A stretch of DNA of 64,000 nucleotides, taken from Cellulomonas chengniuliangii. Its GTDB lineage: Bacteria; Actinomycetota; Actinomycetes; Actinomycetales; Cellulomonadaceae. The stretch spans positions 1,488,001-1,552,000 of the forward strand of contig NZ_CP101988.1 in NCBI RefSeq assembly GCF_024508335.1, given 5' to 3'. Made by a program: the position numbers and the translations under genes. Shown here in pieces: positions 17,145 through 24,994 of this stretch; within the stretch, counting starts at the first letter, position 1; each line of letters begins with the position of its first letter. The notes beneath the pieces were generated by a model that saw only the letters and a program-made list of their open reading frames with translations, searched no databases and was not told the DNA's origin.

Positions 17145-18329
17145 TCACAGCAGTGCACCGGAGGGGCTGAACACCGCGCGCACGCAGCCGTCAGCCTTCG
17201 ACTTGAAGAGCTCGTAGCCCAGCGGCGCGTCCTCGAGGGACATTCGGTGCGTTGCCAGGTGCCGAGTCGTCAACGAGCCGTCCTCCAGGCGGCGCAGGAC
17301 CTCGGGGATGTACCGCGCTCCGTGCATCTGCGCGCCCTGGACGGTGAGGCCCTTGTTCATCAGGGCGCCCGCCGGGAACCCGTCGACCCAGCCGACGTAG
17401 ACGCCCAGGATGAAGACGCGGCCGCCCTTGCGGCACCCGTGCACCACCTCGCGCAGCACCCCCGGGCGGTCGGTCTGGAGCCGTAGCTGCTGCTTGACCA
17501 TGTCGACGGCGCCCATCACGCCGGCGGGGTGGGGCTCCATGCCGACGGCGTCGATGCACACGTCGGGGCCACGCCCGCCGGTGCGGTCACGCAGCTCGCG
17601 CGCCACCTCGCCCTTCTCGGCGTCGATCGTCTCAGCGCCGATCACGTCGGTGACCTGCGCGAGGCGCTCCGGCAGCCGGTCGATGACGATGACCCGCTCG
17701 GCGCCGCGCAGCATCGCCGCCCGGGCTGTCATCTGGCCCACGGCGCCAGCGCCCCACACCGCGACGACGTCGCCGGGCCCCACGCCCGACTGGTCGACGG
17801 CAGTCCACCCGGTGGGCGCGGAGTCGGAGGCGAACAGGGCCGACTCGTCGTCGACGCCGTCGGGGATCGCGAAGGCGCCCACGTCGGCGTACGGGACGCG
17901 CACGTACGCCGCGTGGCACCCGGCGTAGCCGCCCATGGCGTGCGAGTAGCCCAGGCACCCGCCTGGCGCGTACCCCCAGAGGGCCTCGGTGATGGCCGGG
18001 TTCGGGTTGCCGTCGTCGCACAACGAGAACAAGCCCTGCTGGCAGTACCAGCAGCGGCCACAGCTCACGAACGAGCTCACCACCACCCGGTCGCCGACCT
18101 TGTGGGTCCTGACGCCTGGCCCGACCTCGACGATGGTGCCCATGAACTCGTGGCCGAGCACGTCGCCCGAGCGCATCGCCGGGATGTACCCGCCGATCAG
18201 GTGCAGGTCCGAGCCGCACGTGGTGCTCAGGCCGACCTCGACGATCGCGTCGCCGTCGTTGAGGATCTGCGGCTCGGCGACGTCCTCGACGCCGAGCCGG
18301 TTGACCCCTTGCCAACAGAGCGCGCGCAT
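17145..18329 (-). CDS. Zinc-dependent alcohol dehydrogenase (formaldehyde dehydrogenase-like MDR)
   Basis: A 394-residue medium-chain dehydrogenase. Catalytic zinc ligands are Cys38 (TTCGSDLH) and His60-Glu61 (LGHEFMG); the structural zinc site is Cys90, Cys93, Cys96 and Cys104 (CGRCWYCQQGLFSLC). The cofactor-binding loop is VWGAGAVGQMTARAA, followed by an acidic-type end suggesting NAD. The long insert near GGCLGYSHAMGGYAG resembles the glutathione-independent formaldehyde dehydrogenase subgroup, which often works with alcohol or aldehyde substrates. The ATG at 18329 overlaps the stop of the upstream small gene by one base. Substrate is unknown. Confidence 0.85.
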   Translation of the reverse strand: MRALCWQGVNRLGVEDVAEPQILNDGDAIVEVGLSTTCGSDLHLIGGYIPAMRSGDVLGHEFMGTIVEVGPGVRTHKVGDRVVVSSFVSCGRCWYCQQGLFSLCDDGNPNPAITEALWGYAPGGCLGYSHAMGGYAGCHAAYVRVPYADVGAFAIPDGVDDESALFASDSAPTGWTAVDQSGVGPGDVVAVWGAGAVGQMTARAAMLRGAERVIVIDRLPERLAQVTDVIGAETIDAEKGEVARELRDRTGGRGPDVCIDAVGMEPHPAGVMGAVDMVKQQLRLQTDRPGVLREVVHGCRKGGRVFILGVYVGWVDGFPAGALMNKGLTVQGAQMHGARYIPEVLRRLEDGSLTTRHLATHRMSLEDAPLGYELFKSKADGCVRAVFSPSGALL

Positions 18330-18754
18330 CACAGCACCCCCTTCGTCCGCGATCGGGAGACGAGGGCGTCCATCGCCCACCCGGAGGGCGTGGCCTTACG
18401 CCGTCCGTGCGGTGGCGTCCCCAAGGCGAGCACCTCGCCGGTCTCGGCGATCTGCTTCGCCTCCCGCAGCAGCCCGCGCACCGTGTCGGCCACCTCGGTC
18501 TGGGCGAGGTCGGGTCCGCTCACGGCGACCTCGGTCCCGCGGTCGCCGGGGGCGGGGGTCAGCTCGACGCGCAGGCTCGCGGGGATGTCGAGCAGCGGGG
18601 CCGGCAGCGGGTCCAGCTCCTCGGCGGACCGGTACACCGTGACGACCATGCGCTGGGCGGGCCCACGGGCCGCTGGGCGGCGTCGTACGGCCCACACCGC
18701 GGCGACGGCCGCGGCCACGAGCACGACGGCCGCGGAACTCTTGCGCGCGCTCAT
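18329..18754 (-). CDS. Small membrane-anchored protein of unknown function
   Basis: A 141-residue protein with one N-terminal hydrophobic helix (about residues 6-22, VVLVAAAVAAVWAV) and a soluble, mostly polar remainder. The core VYRSAEELDPLPAPLLDIPA and LTPAPGDRGTEVAV is reminiscent of SRPBCC-like (polyketide cyclase fold) proteins, but the match is weak and I do not claim it. The ATG at 18754 is chosen over an earlier one at 18769 because GGAGG lies five bases upstream and because it overlaps the stop of the preceding small gene (ATGA). It is the second gene of the dehydrogenase-CtaG operon. No function assigned. Confidence 0.65.
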   Translation of the reverse strand: MSARKSSAAVVLVAAAVAAVWAVRRRPAARGPAQRMVVTVYRSAEELDPLPAPLLDIPASLRVELTPAPGDRGTEVAVSGPDLAQTEVADTVRGLLREAKQIAETGEVLALGTPPHGRRKATPSGWAMDALVSRSRTKGVL

Positions 18755-18957
18755 GACGACCTCCGCCATCCGCTGGCCGGGCTCCTGGTGTCGATGGCCA
18801 CGATCCCCCTGGCGCGGGCGTCAGACGGGGTGCGCCCCAGCACGACGCCCAGCAGCCCGATCGGCGCGCACGGGGCCCCGATCACCAGCGCAAGCCACGG
18901 GTAGGACCTGCGTGCGTTCTGGCCGGGAAGTCCTGCGCCGCCGGTCGGGGTGGTCAT
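18751..18957 (-). CDS. Small membrane protein, first gene of the operon
   Basis: A 68-residue protein with one clear hydrophobic segment (about residues 19-40, YPWLALVIGAPCAPIGLLGV) and a polar C-terminus. It has no family I recognise. The ATG at 18957 has GAGGA eight bases upstream; a TTG further upstream is also in frame. Its stop overlaps the start of the next gene by four bases, which argues that it is a translated gene despite its size. Five more genes follow on the same strand without a real gap. Confidence 0.55.
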   Translation of the reverse strand: MTTPTGGAGLPGQNARRSYPWLALVIGAPCAPIGLLGVVLGRTPSDARARGIVAIDTRSPASGWRRSS

Positions 18958-19328
18958 GGCATACGTCCTCAATCGCGACTATTGGGCGATGCCACCTTCT
19001 CGTGTCTTGCCGCAGGCCGCATCAGGAGCACCCGTGCGGCCCCGGGGCCGCCCCGGCGCCGCGGGCCTGGCCCTCTCGCGACGACGTCAGCAGTTCTCGC
19101 CCGTGGGGACGCTGCTCTCGTGTGGGCTCCGTAGGCGAAGCCGTCGACCTGTCTATGGCGCCGGGCTCGTGCGCGCAGGGCTCGCGCCCGCCGACCCAGA
19201 TCGCCCGCGCCTTCGGGGAAGGGGGCCCGGCGGATGTCCCGGCCTCCCGGACGGGGACGGCGCCTGGACGCGGCTGGGCGGCCCGCGAGCGGGTCGACCA
19301 GCCATGCTCGACGAGCGAGCACGAGGAG
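18958..19328 (-). other. Non-coding stretch upstream of the dehydrogenase operon and downstream of the tRNA
   Basis: This 371-base stretch contains no reading frame with family resemblance or a plausible ribosome site. It lies between the first gene of the minus-strand dehydrogenase-CtaG operon and the 3' end of the tRNA, so it probably holds the operon's promoter and the tRNA's transcript end. I see no convincing -35/-10 pair and no strong inverted repeat. Confidence 0.6.
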
Positions 19329-19402
19329 TGCCCCGAGTGGGATTCGAACCCACACTGGATCGGGTTTGAGCCGAACGCCTCTGCCGATTGGGCTATCGGG
19401 GC
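19329..19402 (-). tRNA. tRNA with anticodon CAA (tRNA-Leu)
   Basis: Read on the minus strand, this 74-base segment folds as a tRNA. The acceptor stem GCCCCGA pairs perfectly with TCGGGGC, the T arm is GTGGG-TTCGAAT-CCCAC, and the anticodon loop is CTCAAAC, giving anticodon CAA for the leucine codon UUG. The D arm (GCC...GGCAGAGGC) has the three-base-pair stem and GGCAGA loop usual in leucine tRNAs. The variable region is only five bases, not the long arm expected of bacterial tRNA-Leu, and the outer anticodon-stem pair is a T-T mismatch. No CCA is encoded. The upstream neighbour on the other strand is pdtaR. Confidence 0.8.
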
Positions 19403-19537
19403 CCGGGCAGCAGAGTACCGTGCGGCGCGCCCAGTGCTGCGCGGGCGCCAGGAGCACACCGAGGATCGGCGCGATCTCCCCGCCGATGGACGTGGCGTCC
19501 GGCCACGTCATCCCCCGCGCGGCATTAGGCTGACGAT

Positions 19538-20242
19538 GTGAGCACGAATGAGGAATCCCCGAGCACGACGCCCAGCACCGAGGGTGCTGGAACCCCGCTG
19601 GACCTGAGCGGCTCTGCCGCGCCGTCTGCCCAGGAGGCGCCGGAGCAGGTGCAGACGCGCCCGGCGCGCCGCGCCGTCGTCGCCGAGGACGAGGCGCTGA
19701 TCCGGATGGACGTCGTCGAGACGCTCCGCGAGGCGGGCTTCGAGGTCGTGGGCGAGGCCGGTGACGGCGAGACTGCCGTGGCCCTGGCGCTCGAGCTCAA
19801 GCCCGACGTCGTCGTGATGGACGTCAAGATGCCCGTGCTCGACGGTATCTCCGCCGCCGAGCGCATCGGCAAGGCGCACGTGGCGCCGGTCGTGCTGCTC
19901 ACGGCGTTCTCCCAGACCGAGCTGGTCGAGCGCGCGCGCGACGCCGGCGCGATGGCGTACGTGGTGAAGCCGTTCAGCCCCGCGGACCTCCTGCCCGCGC
20001 TGGAGATCGCCATCTCCCGCTACGCGCAGATCTCCGCGCTCGAGTCGGAGGTCGCCGACCTCGCCGAGCGCTTCGAGACCCGCAAGCGCGTCGACCGGGC
20101 CAAGGGCCTGCTGATGGCCAAGATGGGCCTCACCGAGCCGGAGTCGTTCCGCTGGATCCAGAAGACGTCGATGGACCGCCGGCTGACGATGCGCGAGGTC
20201 GCCGACGCGGTGATCGAGCAGGTGGGCGGCAGCGGCAGCTGA
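19538..20242 (+). CDS. pdtaR: ANTAR-domain response regulator (PdtaR-like transcription antiterminator)
   Basis: A 234-residue two-domain response regulator. Residues 45-160 form a receiver domain with the acidic pocket (AEDE near 50), the phospho-acceptor Asp95 (VVVMDVKMP), Thr122 and Lys144. Residues 165-225 form an ANTAR RNA-binding domain (ETRKRVDRAKGLLMAKMG and TMREVADAVI). Such proteins bind paired hexaloop hairpins in nascent RNA to prevent termination when phosphorylated; in mycobacteria the partner kinase is PdtaS. No histidine kinase is adjacent. The first 44 residues are a disordered Ser/Thr/Pro-rich tail. Start is GTG 19538. Confidence 0.92.
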   Translation: MSTNEESPSTTPSTEGAGTPLDLSGSAAPSAQEAPEQVQTRPARRAVVAEDEALIRMDVVETLREAGFEVVGEAGDGETAVALALELKPDVVVMDVKMPVLDGISAAERIGKAHVAPVVLLTAFSQTELVERARDAGAMAYVVKPFSPADLLPALEIAISRYAQISALESEVADLAERFETRKRVDRAKGLLMAKMGLTEPESFRWIQKTSMDRRLTMREVADAVIEQVGGSGS

Positions 20243-20257
20243 CGGAACCAGCACCCG

Positions 20258-20293
20258 AGCCCGGACCTCCCCACAGGCGTGGAGGGCCGGGCT
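20258..20293 (+). terminator. Probable rho-independent terminator of pdtaR
   Basis: A 13-base arm (20258-20270, AGCCCGGACCTCC) pairs with 20281-20293 (GGAGGGCCGGGCT) with one mismatch across a ten-base loop, 16 bases after the pdtaR stop. The tail is only TTCGG, so the T-run is short, as is common in high-GC actinobacteria. Confidence 0.65.
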
Positions 20294-20462
20294 TTCGGCT
20301 GCGTGGGTGACTTCACACGGCCATCTAGGTTACAAATAGGCCACAACCGGGCTGAGTGGTATCCAAGTCACGCAATGGACACAAAGGATGGCTAGGTTTC
20401 CCGCACAGTTCGATCCGCCCTGCCAGCAGATGGGCGGGACCGTAACCGAAGGGGTACCGCGC

Positions 20463-21725
20463 ATGATTCGCTCGTCGCATGGATTCCGAGTCGCCGCCCT
20501 CGCGGGCGCCGTCGCACTGGCACTGACAGCTTGCTCCTCCGACTCGGAGACGTCAGCGGGGGAGACCTCGGGGAGCTCAGGAGGCTCCGGTGACGCTCTG
20601 ATCATCGGCACCCTGTTGCCGCAGACCGGGGCGCTGGCATTCCTCGGGCCGCCCGAGATCGCCGGCGTGAACCTGGCCGTGAGCGAGATCAATGAGGCGG
20701 GAGGCGTCCTGGGCAAGGACGTCGTGGTCGAGCACGCCGACTCCTCCGACGCCGAGCACGCCGAGGTCGCGACCCAGTCCGTCACCGACCTCATCGGTAA
20801 GGACGTGCAGGTCATCATCGGCGCCGCGGCCTCCGGGGTGACGCGCAACGTGGTGGATGACATCACCAACGCGGAGATCGTGCAGATCTCGCCGGCGAAC
20901 ACGGCCACCGACCTCTCCGGACGCGATCCGTTCTACTTCCGGACCGCGCCGTCCGACCTCCTGCAGGGCGCCTCGCTCGGCAACCTCATCCTCAATGACG
21001 GTCACCAGAACGTCGCGGCCATCGTCTTCAACGATGACTACGGCACGTCACTACGTGACGTGCTCCAGGACACGGTGGAGTCTGCGGGCGGCACGTTCAC
21101 CTACGGGGCCGCGGGCCAGGAGTTCGACCCCGCGGAGCAGAACTTCAACACGATCGTCAGCAGCGCGCTGGCCACGAACCCCGACGCCATCGCGGTCATC
21201 GCCTTCGCTCAGACCAAGCTCATCGTCCCCGAGCTCGTGGCCCAGGGCTTCGACACGTCCAAGTTGTACTTCGTCGACGGCAACCTCGCCGACTACAGCG
21301 CCGACTTCGCTCCGGGCACCTTGACCGGCGCCCAGGGCACGACGCCGGGCGCGTACCCGGACGACGCGTTCAAGGCGCGGCTGCTCGAGGTTGACAGCGG
21401 CCTGAAGGACTTCACCTACGGGCCCGAGTCCTATGACGCCACGATCCTCGCGGCGCTGGCCGCCGTGAGGGGCGGGGCCACCGACGGGCCGACGATCCAG
21501 AAGAACCTGGCGGCAGTCTCTGGCGCGAACGGCGGGACCGAGGTCTCGACCTTCGCCGAGGGCGTCAAGGAGCTCGAGGCGGGCAACGACATCGCGTACA
21601 AGGCGGTGTCCGGCGCTGGCCCGTTCAACGACAAGAACGACCCGTCCTCCGCCTTCATCGGGATCTTCCAGTTCGGCGAGGACAACACGTACAAGTGGAT
21701 CAAGGCGGAGTACGGCGAACTGTGA
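20463..21725 (+). CDS. livK: Branched-chain amino acid ABC transporter substrate-binding lipoprotein
   Basis: A 420-residue type I binding protein of the Leu/Ile/Val family. The lipobox LTAC puts the lipidated Cys at residue 24, followed by a Ser/Gly-rich linker. The core begins at LIIGTLLPQTGALAFLGPPE with the family's ligand-pocket opening and contains INEAGGVLGKDVVVEHADSS, the usual next block. The ATG at 20463 gives a standard lipoprotein signal peptide. It is transcribed toward the livHMGF genes, which lie on the other strand past a palindrome, so the binding protein and permease are separate transcripts. Real ligand may be an amino acid, amide or urea-like solute. Confidence 0.88.
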   Translation: MIRSSHGFRVAALAGAVALALTACSSDSETSAGETSGSSGGSGDALIIGTLLPQTGALAFLGPPEIAGVNLAVSEINEAGGVLGKDVVVEHADSSDAEHAEVATQSVTDLIGKDVQVIIGAAASGVTRNVVDDITNAEIVQISPANTATDLSGRDPFYFRTAPSDLLQGASLGNLILNDGHQNVAAIVFNDDYGTSLRDVLQDTVESAGGTFTYGAAGQEFDPAEQNFNTIVSSALATNPDAIAVIAFAQTKLIVPELVAQGFDTSKLYFVDGNLADYSADFAPGTLTGAQGTTPGAYPDDAFKARLLEVDSGLKDFTYGPESYDATILAALAAVRGGATDGPTIQKNLAAVSGANGGTEVSTFAEGVKELEAGNDIAYKAVSGAGPFNDKNDPSSAFIGIFQFGEDNTYKWIKAEYGEL

Positions 21726-21763
21726 CGCTCTGACCTCACGCACGAGAAGGGCCCGGCGGGTTG

Positions 21764-22229
21764 GGCGGGTTCCAAGGGGCCTCGCAACACCTGTTGACCT
21801 AAGTGGTTGTCAGTGGATCACGCAGACGCTCGGCTGGAGTCTTCCAGTCGAGCGTCTTGCGTGGTCGGCCGTTGAGCTGTTGAGCGACATGCTCGAGGTC
21901 GGCCGCACTGTGGATCGACAGGTCGGTGCCCTTGGGGAAGTACTGGCGCAGCCGCAGCATCCCGGCGACCGATCCCGGCGCGCGAAGCCTGTCGTACTCC
22001 GCCCGGCCAGGATGCCCACTCGTGCCCGGCTTGCCACGCCCACGAACACCCGCCTTGCGCGCCCACCCGAACGCCGTGTAGTTGCTGACACCGACCACAC
22101 GAGCAGCAGCCGAGACGCTGCCACCCTCACGGTCCAGCGCCTCGAAGAACCTCGCCCTCAACTCCCCAGAAACCACGATCCCCGCAACTCCCTGAATCCA
22201 GGGTGTTGCGGGGATCGGTAGAACCCGTC
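21764..22229 (-). mobile_element. 466-bp IS30-type element with internal deletion
   Basis: The element is bounded by 28-base terminal inverted repeats (21764-21791 and 22202-22229; 21 of 28 positions match, both ending in CGCAACACC). It is flanked by a 3-base direct repeat TTG at 21761-21763 and 22230-22232. IS30-family elements make 2-3 base target duplications and favour palindromes. The coding part keeps the N- and C-terminal regions of the transposase but lacks the middle, so the element cannot move on its own. With both ends intact it could be mobilised in trans, like a MITE. Confidence 0.8.
21799..22176 (-). pseudogene. Internally deleted IS30-family transposase
   Basis: A 125-residue open frame that joins two distant parts of an IS30-type transposase. 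The N-terminal part (residues 1-60) is the helix-turn-helix region ([20 protein letters not shown]). The C-terminal part ([16 protein letters not shown], then [17 protein letters not shown]) is the conserved end of the catalytic domain. The first two acidic residues of the DDE triad and about 250-300 residues between them are gone; full family proteins are around 350-400 residues. The junction lies near GSVAG and keeps the frame. The product cannot catalyse transposition but could still bind the element ends (inference). Confidence 0.82.
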
Positions 22230-22273
22230 TTGACCGCCGGGCCCTTCTCGTCGCACGTGGGGGAGGGGGCCCG

Positions 22274-23080
22274 TCAGGCCGACTCGGCGCCACCCTCGAC
22301 GTCGGTGGCCAGCGTCCCCAGGTAGAGCTCGATGACCTTGGGGTCGTGCATGAGCTCCCGGCCCGGGCCGGAGTAGGCGTTGCGCCCCTGGTCCAGGACG
22401 TACGCGCGGTCGCAGATCTGCAGGCACCGGCGGGCGTTCTGCTCGACGATGACCACCGAGACCCCAGCCCGGTTGATCTTGCGGGTGCGGATGAACGTCT
22501 CGTCCTGGCGGACGGGGGACAGGCCGGCCGAGGGCTCGTCGAGCAGCAGCACCGACGGGTCCATCATCAGCGCCCGCGCCATGGCCACCATCTGCCGCTC
22601 ACCGCCCGACAGGGAGCCGGCCCGCTGGCGCCGCCGGTCGCCCAGGGTGGGGAACAGGTCGACGATGAACTCGAACCGCTCATCGAAGGACTTCGGCGCC
22701 TGGAACACGCCCATCTGCAGGTTCTCCTCGATGGTGAGCGAGGGGAACACGTTGTTGTTCTGCGGGACGAAGCCCACCCCATGCCGCACGAGCGAGTCCG
22801 CGCGGCGGTTCGTGATGTCCTCACCCTTGAGCGTGACGGAGCCCGACCGGATGCTCACGAGCCCGAACAGGGCCTTGAGCAGCGTCGACTTGCCGGCGCC
22901 GTTGGGCCCGATGATTCCGACGAGCTCGCCCGGGTGGACCACCAGGTTGCAGCCGCCGAGGATGTCGACGCCGGGCACGTACCCGGCGACGAGATCGGTC
23001 GCGGCGAGCAGCGGCTCGCCCTCGGGGGCGCCGCGATGGACGTCGGCGGGCGCGCCGACAGGTCCTGGCTGGGTGCTCAT
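22274..23080 (-). CDS. livF: Branched-chain amino acid ABC transporter ATPase LivF
   Basis: A 268-residue ABC ATPase, the second nucleotide-binding subunit of the LIV-type importer. The Walker A is GPNGAGKST, the Q-loop [16 protein letters not shown] is typical of LivF, the signature LSGGERQM precedes the Walker [13 protein letters not shown], and the switch His is replaced by the family-typical VEQNA stretch. The N-terminal 25 residues are a variable extension. The ATG at 23080 overlaps the livG stop by four bases. It converges on livK across the disrupted palindrome. Confidence 0.93.
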   Translation of the reverse strand: MSTQPGPVGAPADVHRGAPEGEPLLAATDLVAGYVPGVDILGGCNLVVHPGELVGIIGPNGAGKSTLLKALFGLVSIRSGSVTLKGEDITNRRADSLVRHGVGFVPQNNNVFPSLTIEENLQMGVFQAPKSFDERFEFIVDLFPTLGDRRRQRAGSLSGGERQMVAMARALMMDPSVLLLDEPSAGLSPVRQDETFIRTRKINRAGVSVVIVEQNARRCLQICDRAYVLDQGRNAYSGPGRELMHDPKVIELYLGTLATDVEGGAESA

Positions 23081-24006
23081 CGCTGCTCCTCCTCGGCCTG
23101 CGCCTCTGCTTCGAGCTGTTCGGCCACGTCGTCCTCCAGGAGGCGGTCGTCGCCCAGGTCGGTGTCGTGGTGGGCGCCCAGGTAGGCGTCGATGACGGCC
23201 TGCTCCTGCATCACCGACTCGGGCGGGCCCTCGGCGACGATGCGGCCCTCGGCCATCACCACCACCCAGTCGGAGATGTGCCGCACCATGTGCATGTCGT
23301 GCTCGACGAACAGCACGGTGGTGCCCTCGTCGCGCAGCGCCTGGATGTGCCCGAGCAGCGACTGGGTCAGGGCGGGGTTCACCCCGGCCATCGGCTCGTC
23401 GAGCATCACCATCGTGGGCTTGCTCATCAGCGCGCGGGCCATCTCCAGGAGCTTGCGCTGGCCGCCCGAGAGGCTGCCCGCGAAGTCGTCCTTCTTCTCG
23501 AGCAGCTTGAAGCGCTCGAGCAGCTCGAGGGCCTGCTCGGTGATCTCGGCCTCACGGCGGCGCCACAACGGGGGCGCGAGCGCGACGAACAGGTTCTCGC
23601 CGCTCTGACCGGTGGCGCCGAGCCGCATGTTCTCCATGACGGTCATGCGGGACAGGGCCTTGGTGAGCTGGAACGTGCGCACCATGCCGGCCTGGGCGAC
23701 CTTGGCCGCGGGCACCCGGGCGAGCGAGCGGCCCTCGAAGGACCACGAGCCCGAGTCGGGCCGGTCGAATCCGGTGAGCAGGTTGAACAGCGTCGTCTTG
23801 CCGGCGCCGTTCGGCCCGATGAGCGCGGTGATGGCGCCGCGCTGCACCTCGAGGTGGTCCACGTCGACGGCGGTCATGCCGCCGAAGGTCCGGGTCACGT
23901 CCTGGGCGCGCAGGATCGGGTCGGGCTTCGCGGAGCCGGGGACGCGCTCGACGCCCGCGAGTGCGGGCCGGGCCGCGGCGCGGCCGGGAGGGGTGTCAGC
24001 GGACAT
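23077..24006 (-). CDS. livG: Branched-chain amino acid ABC transporter ATPase LivG
   Basis: A 309-residue ABC ATPase pairing with LivF under the LivHM membrane channel. The Walker A is GPNGAGKTT, and the LivG-type segment VRTFQLTKALSRMTVMENM follows. The signature is LSGGQRKLLEMARAL, the Walker B MLDEPMAGVNP and the switch region VEHDMHMV. A 30-residue N-terminal leader and a long acidic C-terminal tail (after VIDAYLG, ending [11 protein letters not shown]) are extensions over the usual 255 residues. The ATG at 24006 overlaps the end of livM by 11 bases and has AAGGAG about ten bases upstream. Confidence 0.93.
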   Translation of the reverse strand: MSADTPPGRAAARPALAGVERVPGSAKPDPILRAQDVTRTFGGMTAVDVDHLEVQRGAITALIGPNGAGKTTLFNLLTGFDRPDSGSWSFEGRSLARVPAAKVAQAGMVRTFQLTKALSRMTVMENMRLGATGQSGENLFVALAPPLWRRREAEITEQALELLERFKLLEKKDDFAGSLSGGQRKLLEMARALMSKPTMVMLDEPMAGVNPALTQSLLGHIQALRDEGTTVLFVEHDMHMVRHISDWVVVMAEGRIVAEGPPESVMQEQAVIDAYLGAHHDTDLGDDRLLEDDVAEQLEAEAQAEEEQR

Positions 24007-24982
24007 CGATCGCCAGCTCCTTGCGGTCGCCGAGGATTCCTTGTGGTCGGAAGATCACCAGGAGCATGAGGGTCACGCCGACCAGCACCCAGCCGAGCAT
24101 CTCGATCTGCTCGCTGCGCAGCACGGTGGCGGGGATGACGTCGCGCAACACCGTCTTGACCAGCATGAGGGTGGTCCACAGCAGGATCGAGCCGAGCACC
24201 GGCCCGAAGACCGTGGCGGCGCCGCCGAGCAGCAGGATCGTCCAGACGTAGAACGTCATGGGGCGGCCCATCGAGTCGGGCTGGACGGCGCGTGGCAACG
24301 CGTACACGATTCCGGCGATCGCGCCGATGGCGCCGCCGAGCACGAGCGCCTGCATCTTGTAGGCGTACACGTTCTTGCCGAGGGAGCGCACGGCGTCCTC
24401 GTCCTCGCGGATGCCCTTGAGCACCCGGCCCCAGGGGCTGTTCATCCACCGCCACACCAGGAAGCAGGCGAGGGCCACGAGCGCCCAGCCGACGATCCGC
24501 ACCCACCACGAGTTGGACAGGTTCATCGAGTACGACCACGGGCCGATCGCGAAGTTCCCGTCCGGCAACGGGGACAGTTCCTGGAAGGAGCCCTTGAAGC
24601 CGTCGCCGGCGAGGCCGGCGTTGCCGCCCGTGACCTCCGTCATCGAGGTGGAACGCCCGATCATGCGGATGATCTCCGCCGCGGCGATCGTCACGATCGC
24701 GAGGTAGTCGCCGCGCAGCTTCAGCGTCGGGATGCCGAGGATGAGGGCGAACACCACCGCGCAGGCCAGCGCGACCAGCACTGCCGCCCACACCGGCCAT
24801 CCGGCGATCGACGCGATGGCGTAGCCGTAGGCGCCCAGCAGCATGAAGCCGGCCTGCCCGAAGTTGAGCAGCCCTGTCATGCCGAAGTGCACGTTGAGTC
24901 CGATCGCGGCGAGCGCGTACGCCGCGGTGGTCGGGGCGATGATCTCGCCCGCGACGTTGGTGAGGATCTGCTGCCAGTCCAT
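23996..24982 (-). CDS. livM: Branched-chain amino acid ABC transporter permease LivM
   Basis: A 328-residue membrane permease with about eight to ten hydrophobic segments. The family opening YALAAIGLNVHFGMTGLLNF with the GQAGFMLLGAY continuation and the cytoplasmic coupling segment GRVLKGIREDEDAVRSLGKN are typical of LivM. The segment RSTSMTEVTGGNAGL corresponds to the external loop. ATG 24982 has GGAGG six bases upstream. It is 12 bases downstream of livH, in the same operon. Confidence 0.92.
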   Translation of the reverse strand: MDWQQILTNVAGEIIAPTTAAYALAAIGLNVHFGMTGLLNFGQAGFMLLGAYGYAIASIAGWPVWAAVLVALACAVVFALILGIPTLKLRGDYLAIVTIAAAEIIRMIGRSTSMTEVTGGNAGLAGDGFKGSFQELSPLPDGNFAIGPWSYSMNLSNSWWVRIVGWALVALACFLVWRWMNSPWGRVLKGIREDEDAVRSLGKNVYAYKMQALVLGGAIGAIAGIVYALPRAVQPDSMGRPMTFYVWTILLLGGAATVFGPVLGSILLWTTLMLVKTVLRDVIPATVLRSEQIEMLGWVLVGVTLMLLVIFRPQGILGDRKELAIDVR

Positions 24983-24994
24983 GGTTGGCCTCCG

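Larger units (their letters stand above)
21742..22251. terminator. Bidirectional terminator palindrome split by an insertion
   Basis: The arm ACGAGAAGGGCCCGGCGG (21742-21759) is perfectly complementary to 22234-22251, 18 base pairs. Removing the inserted element and one target copy restores a hairpin with the five-base loop GTTGA between the convergent livK and livF genes, where a shared terminator is expected. With the element present, the arms are about 474 bases apart. Confidence 0.7.
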
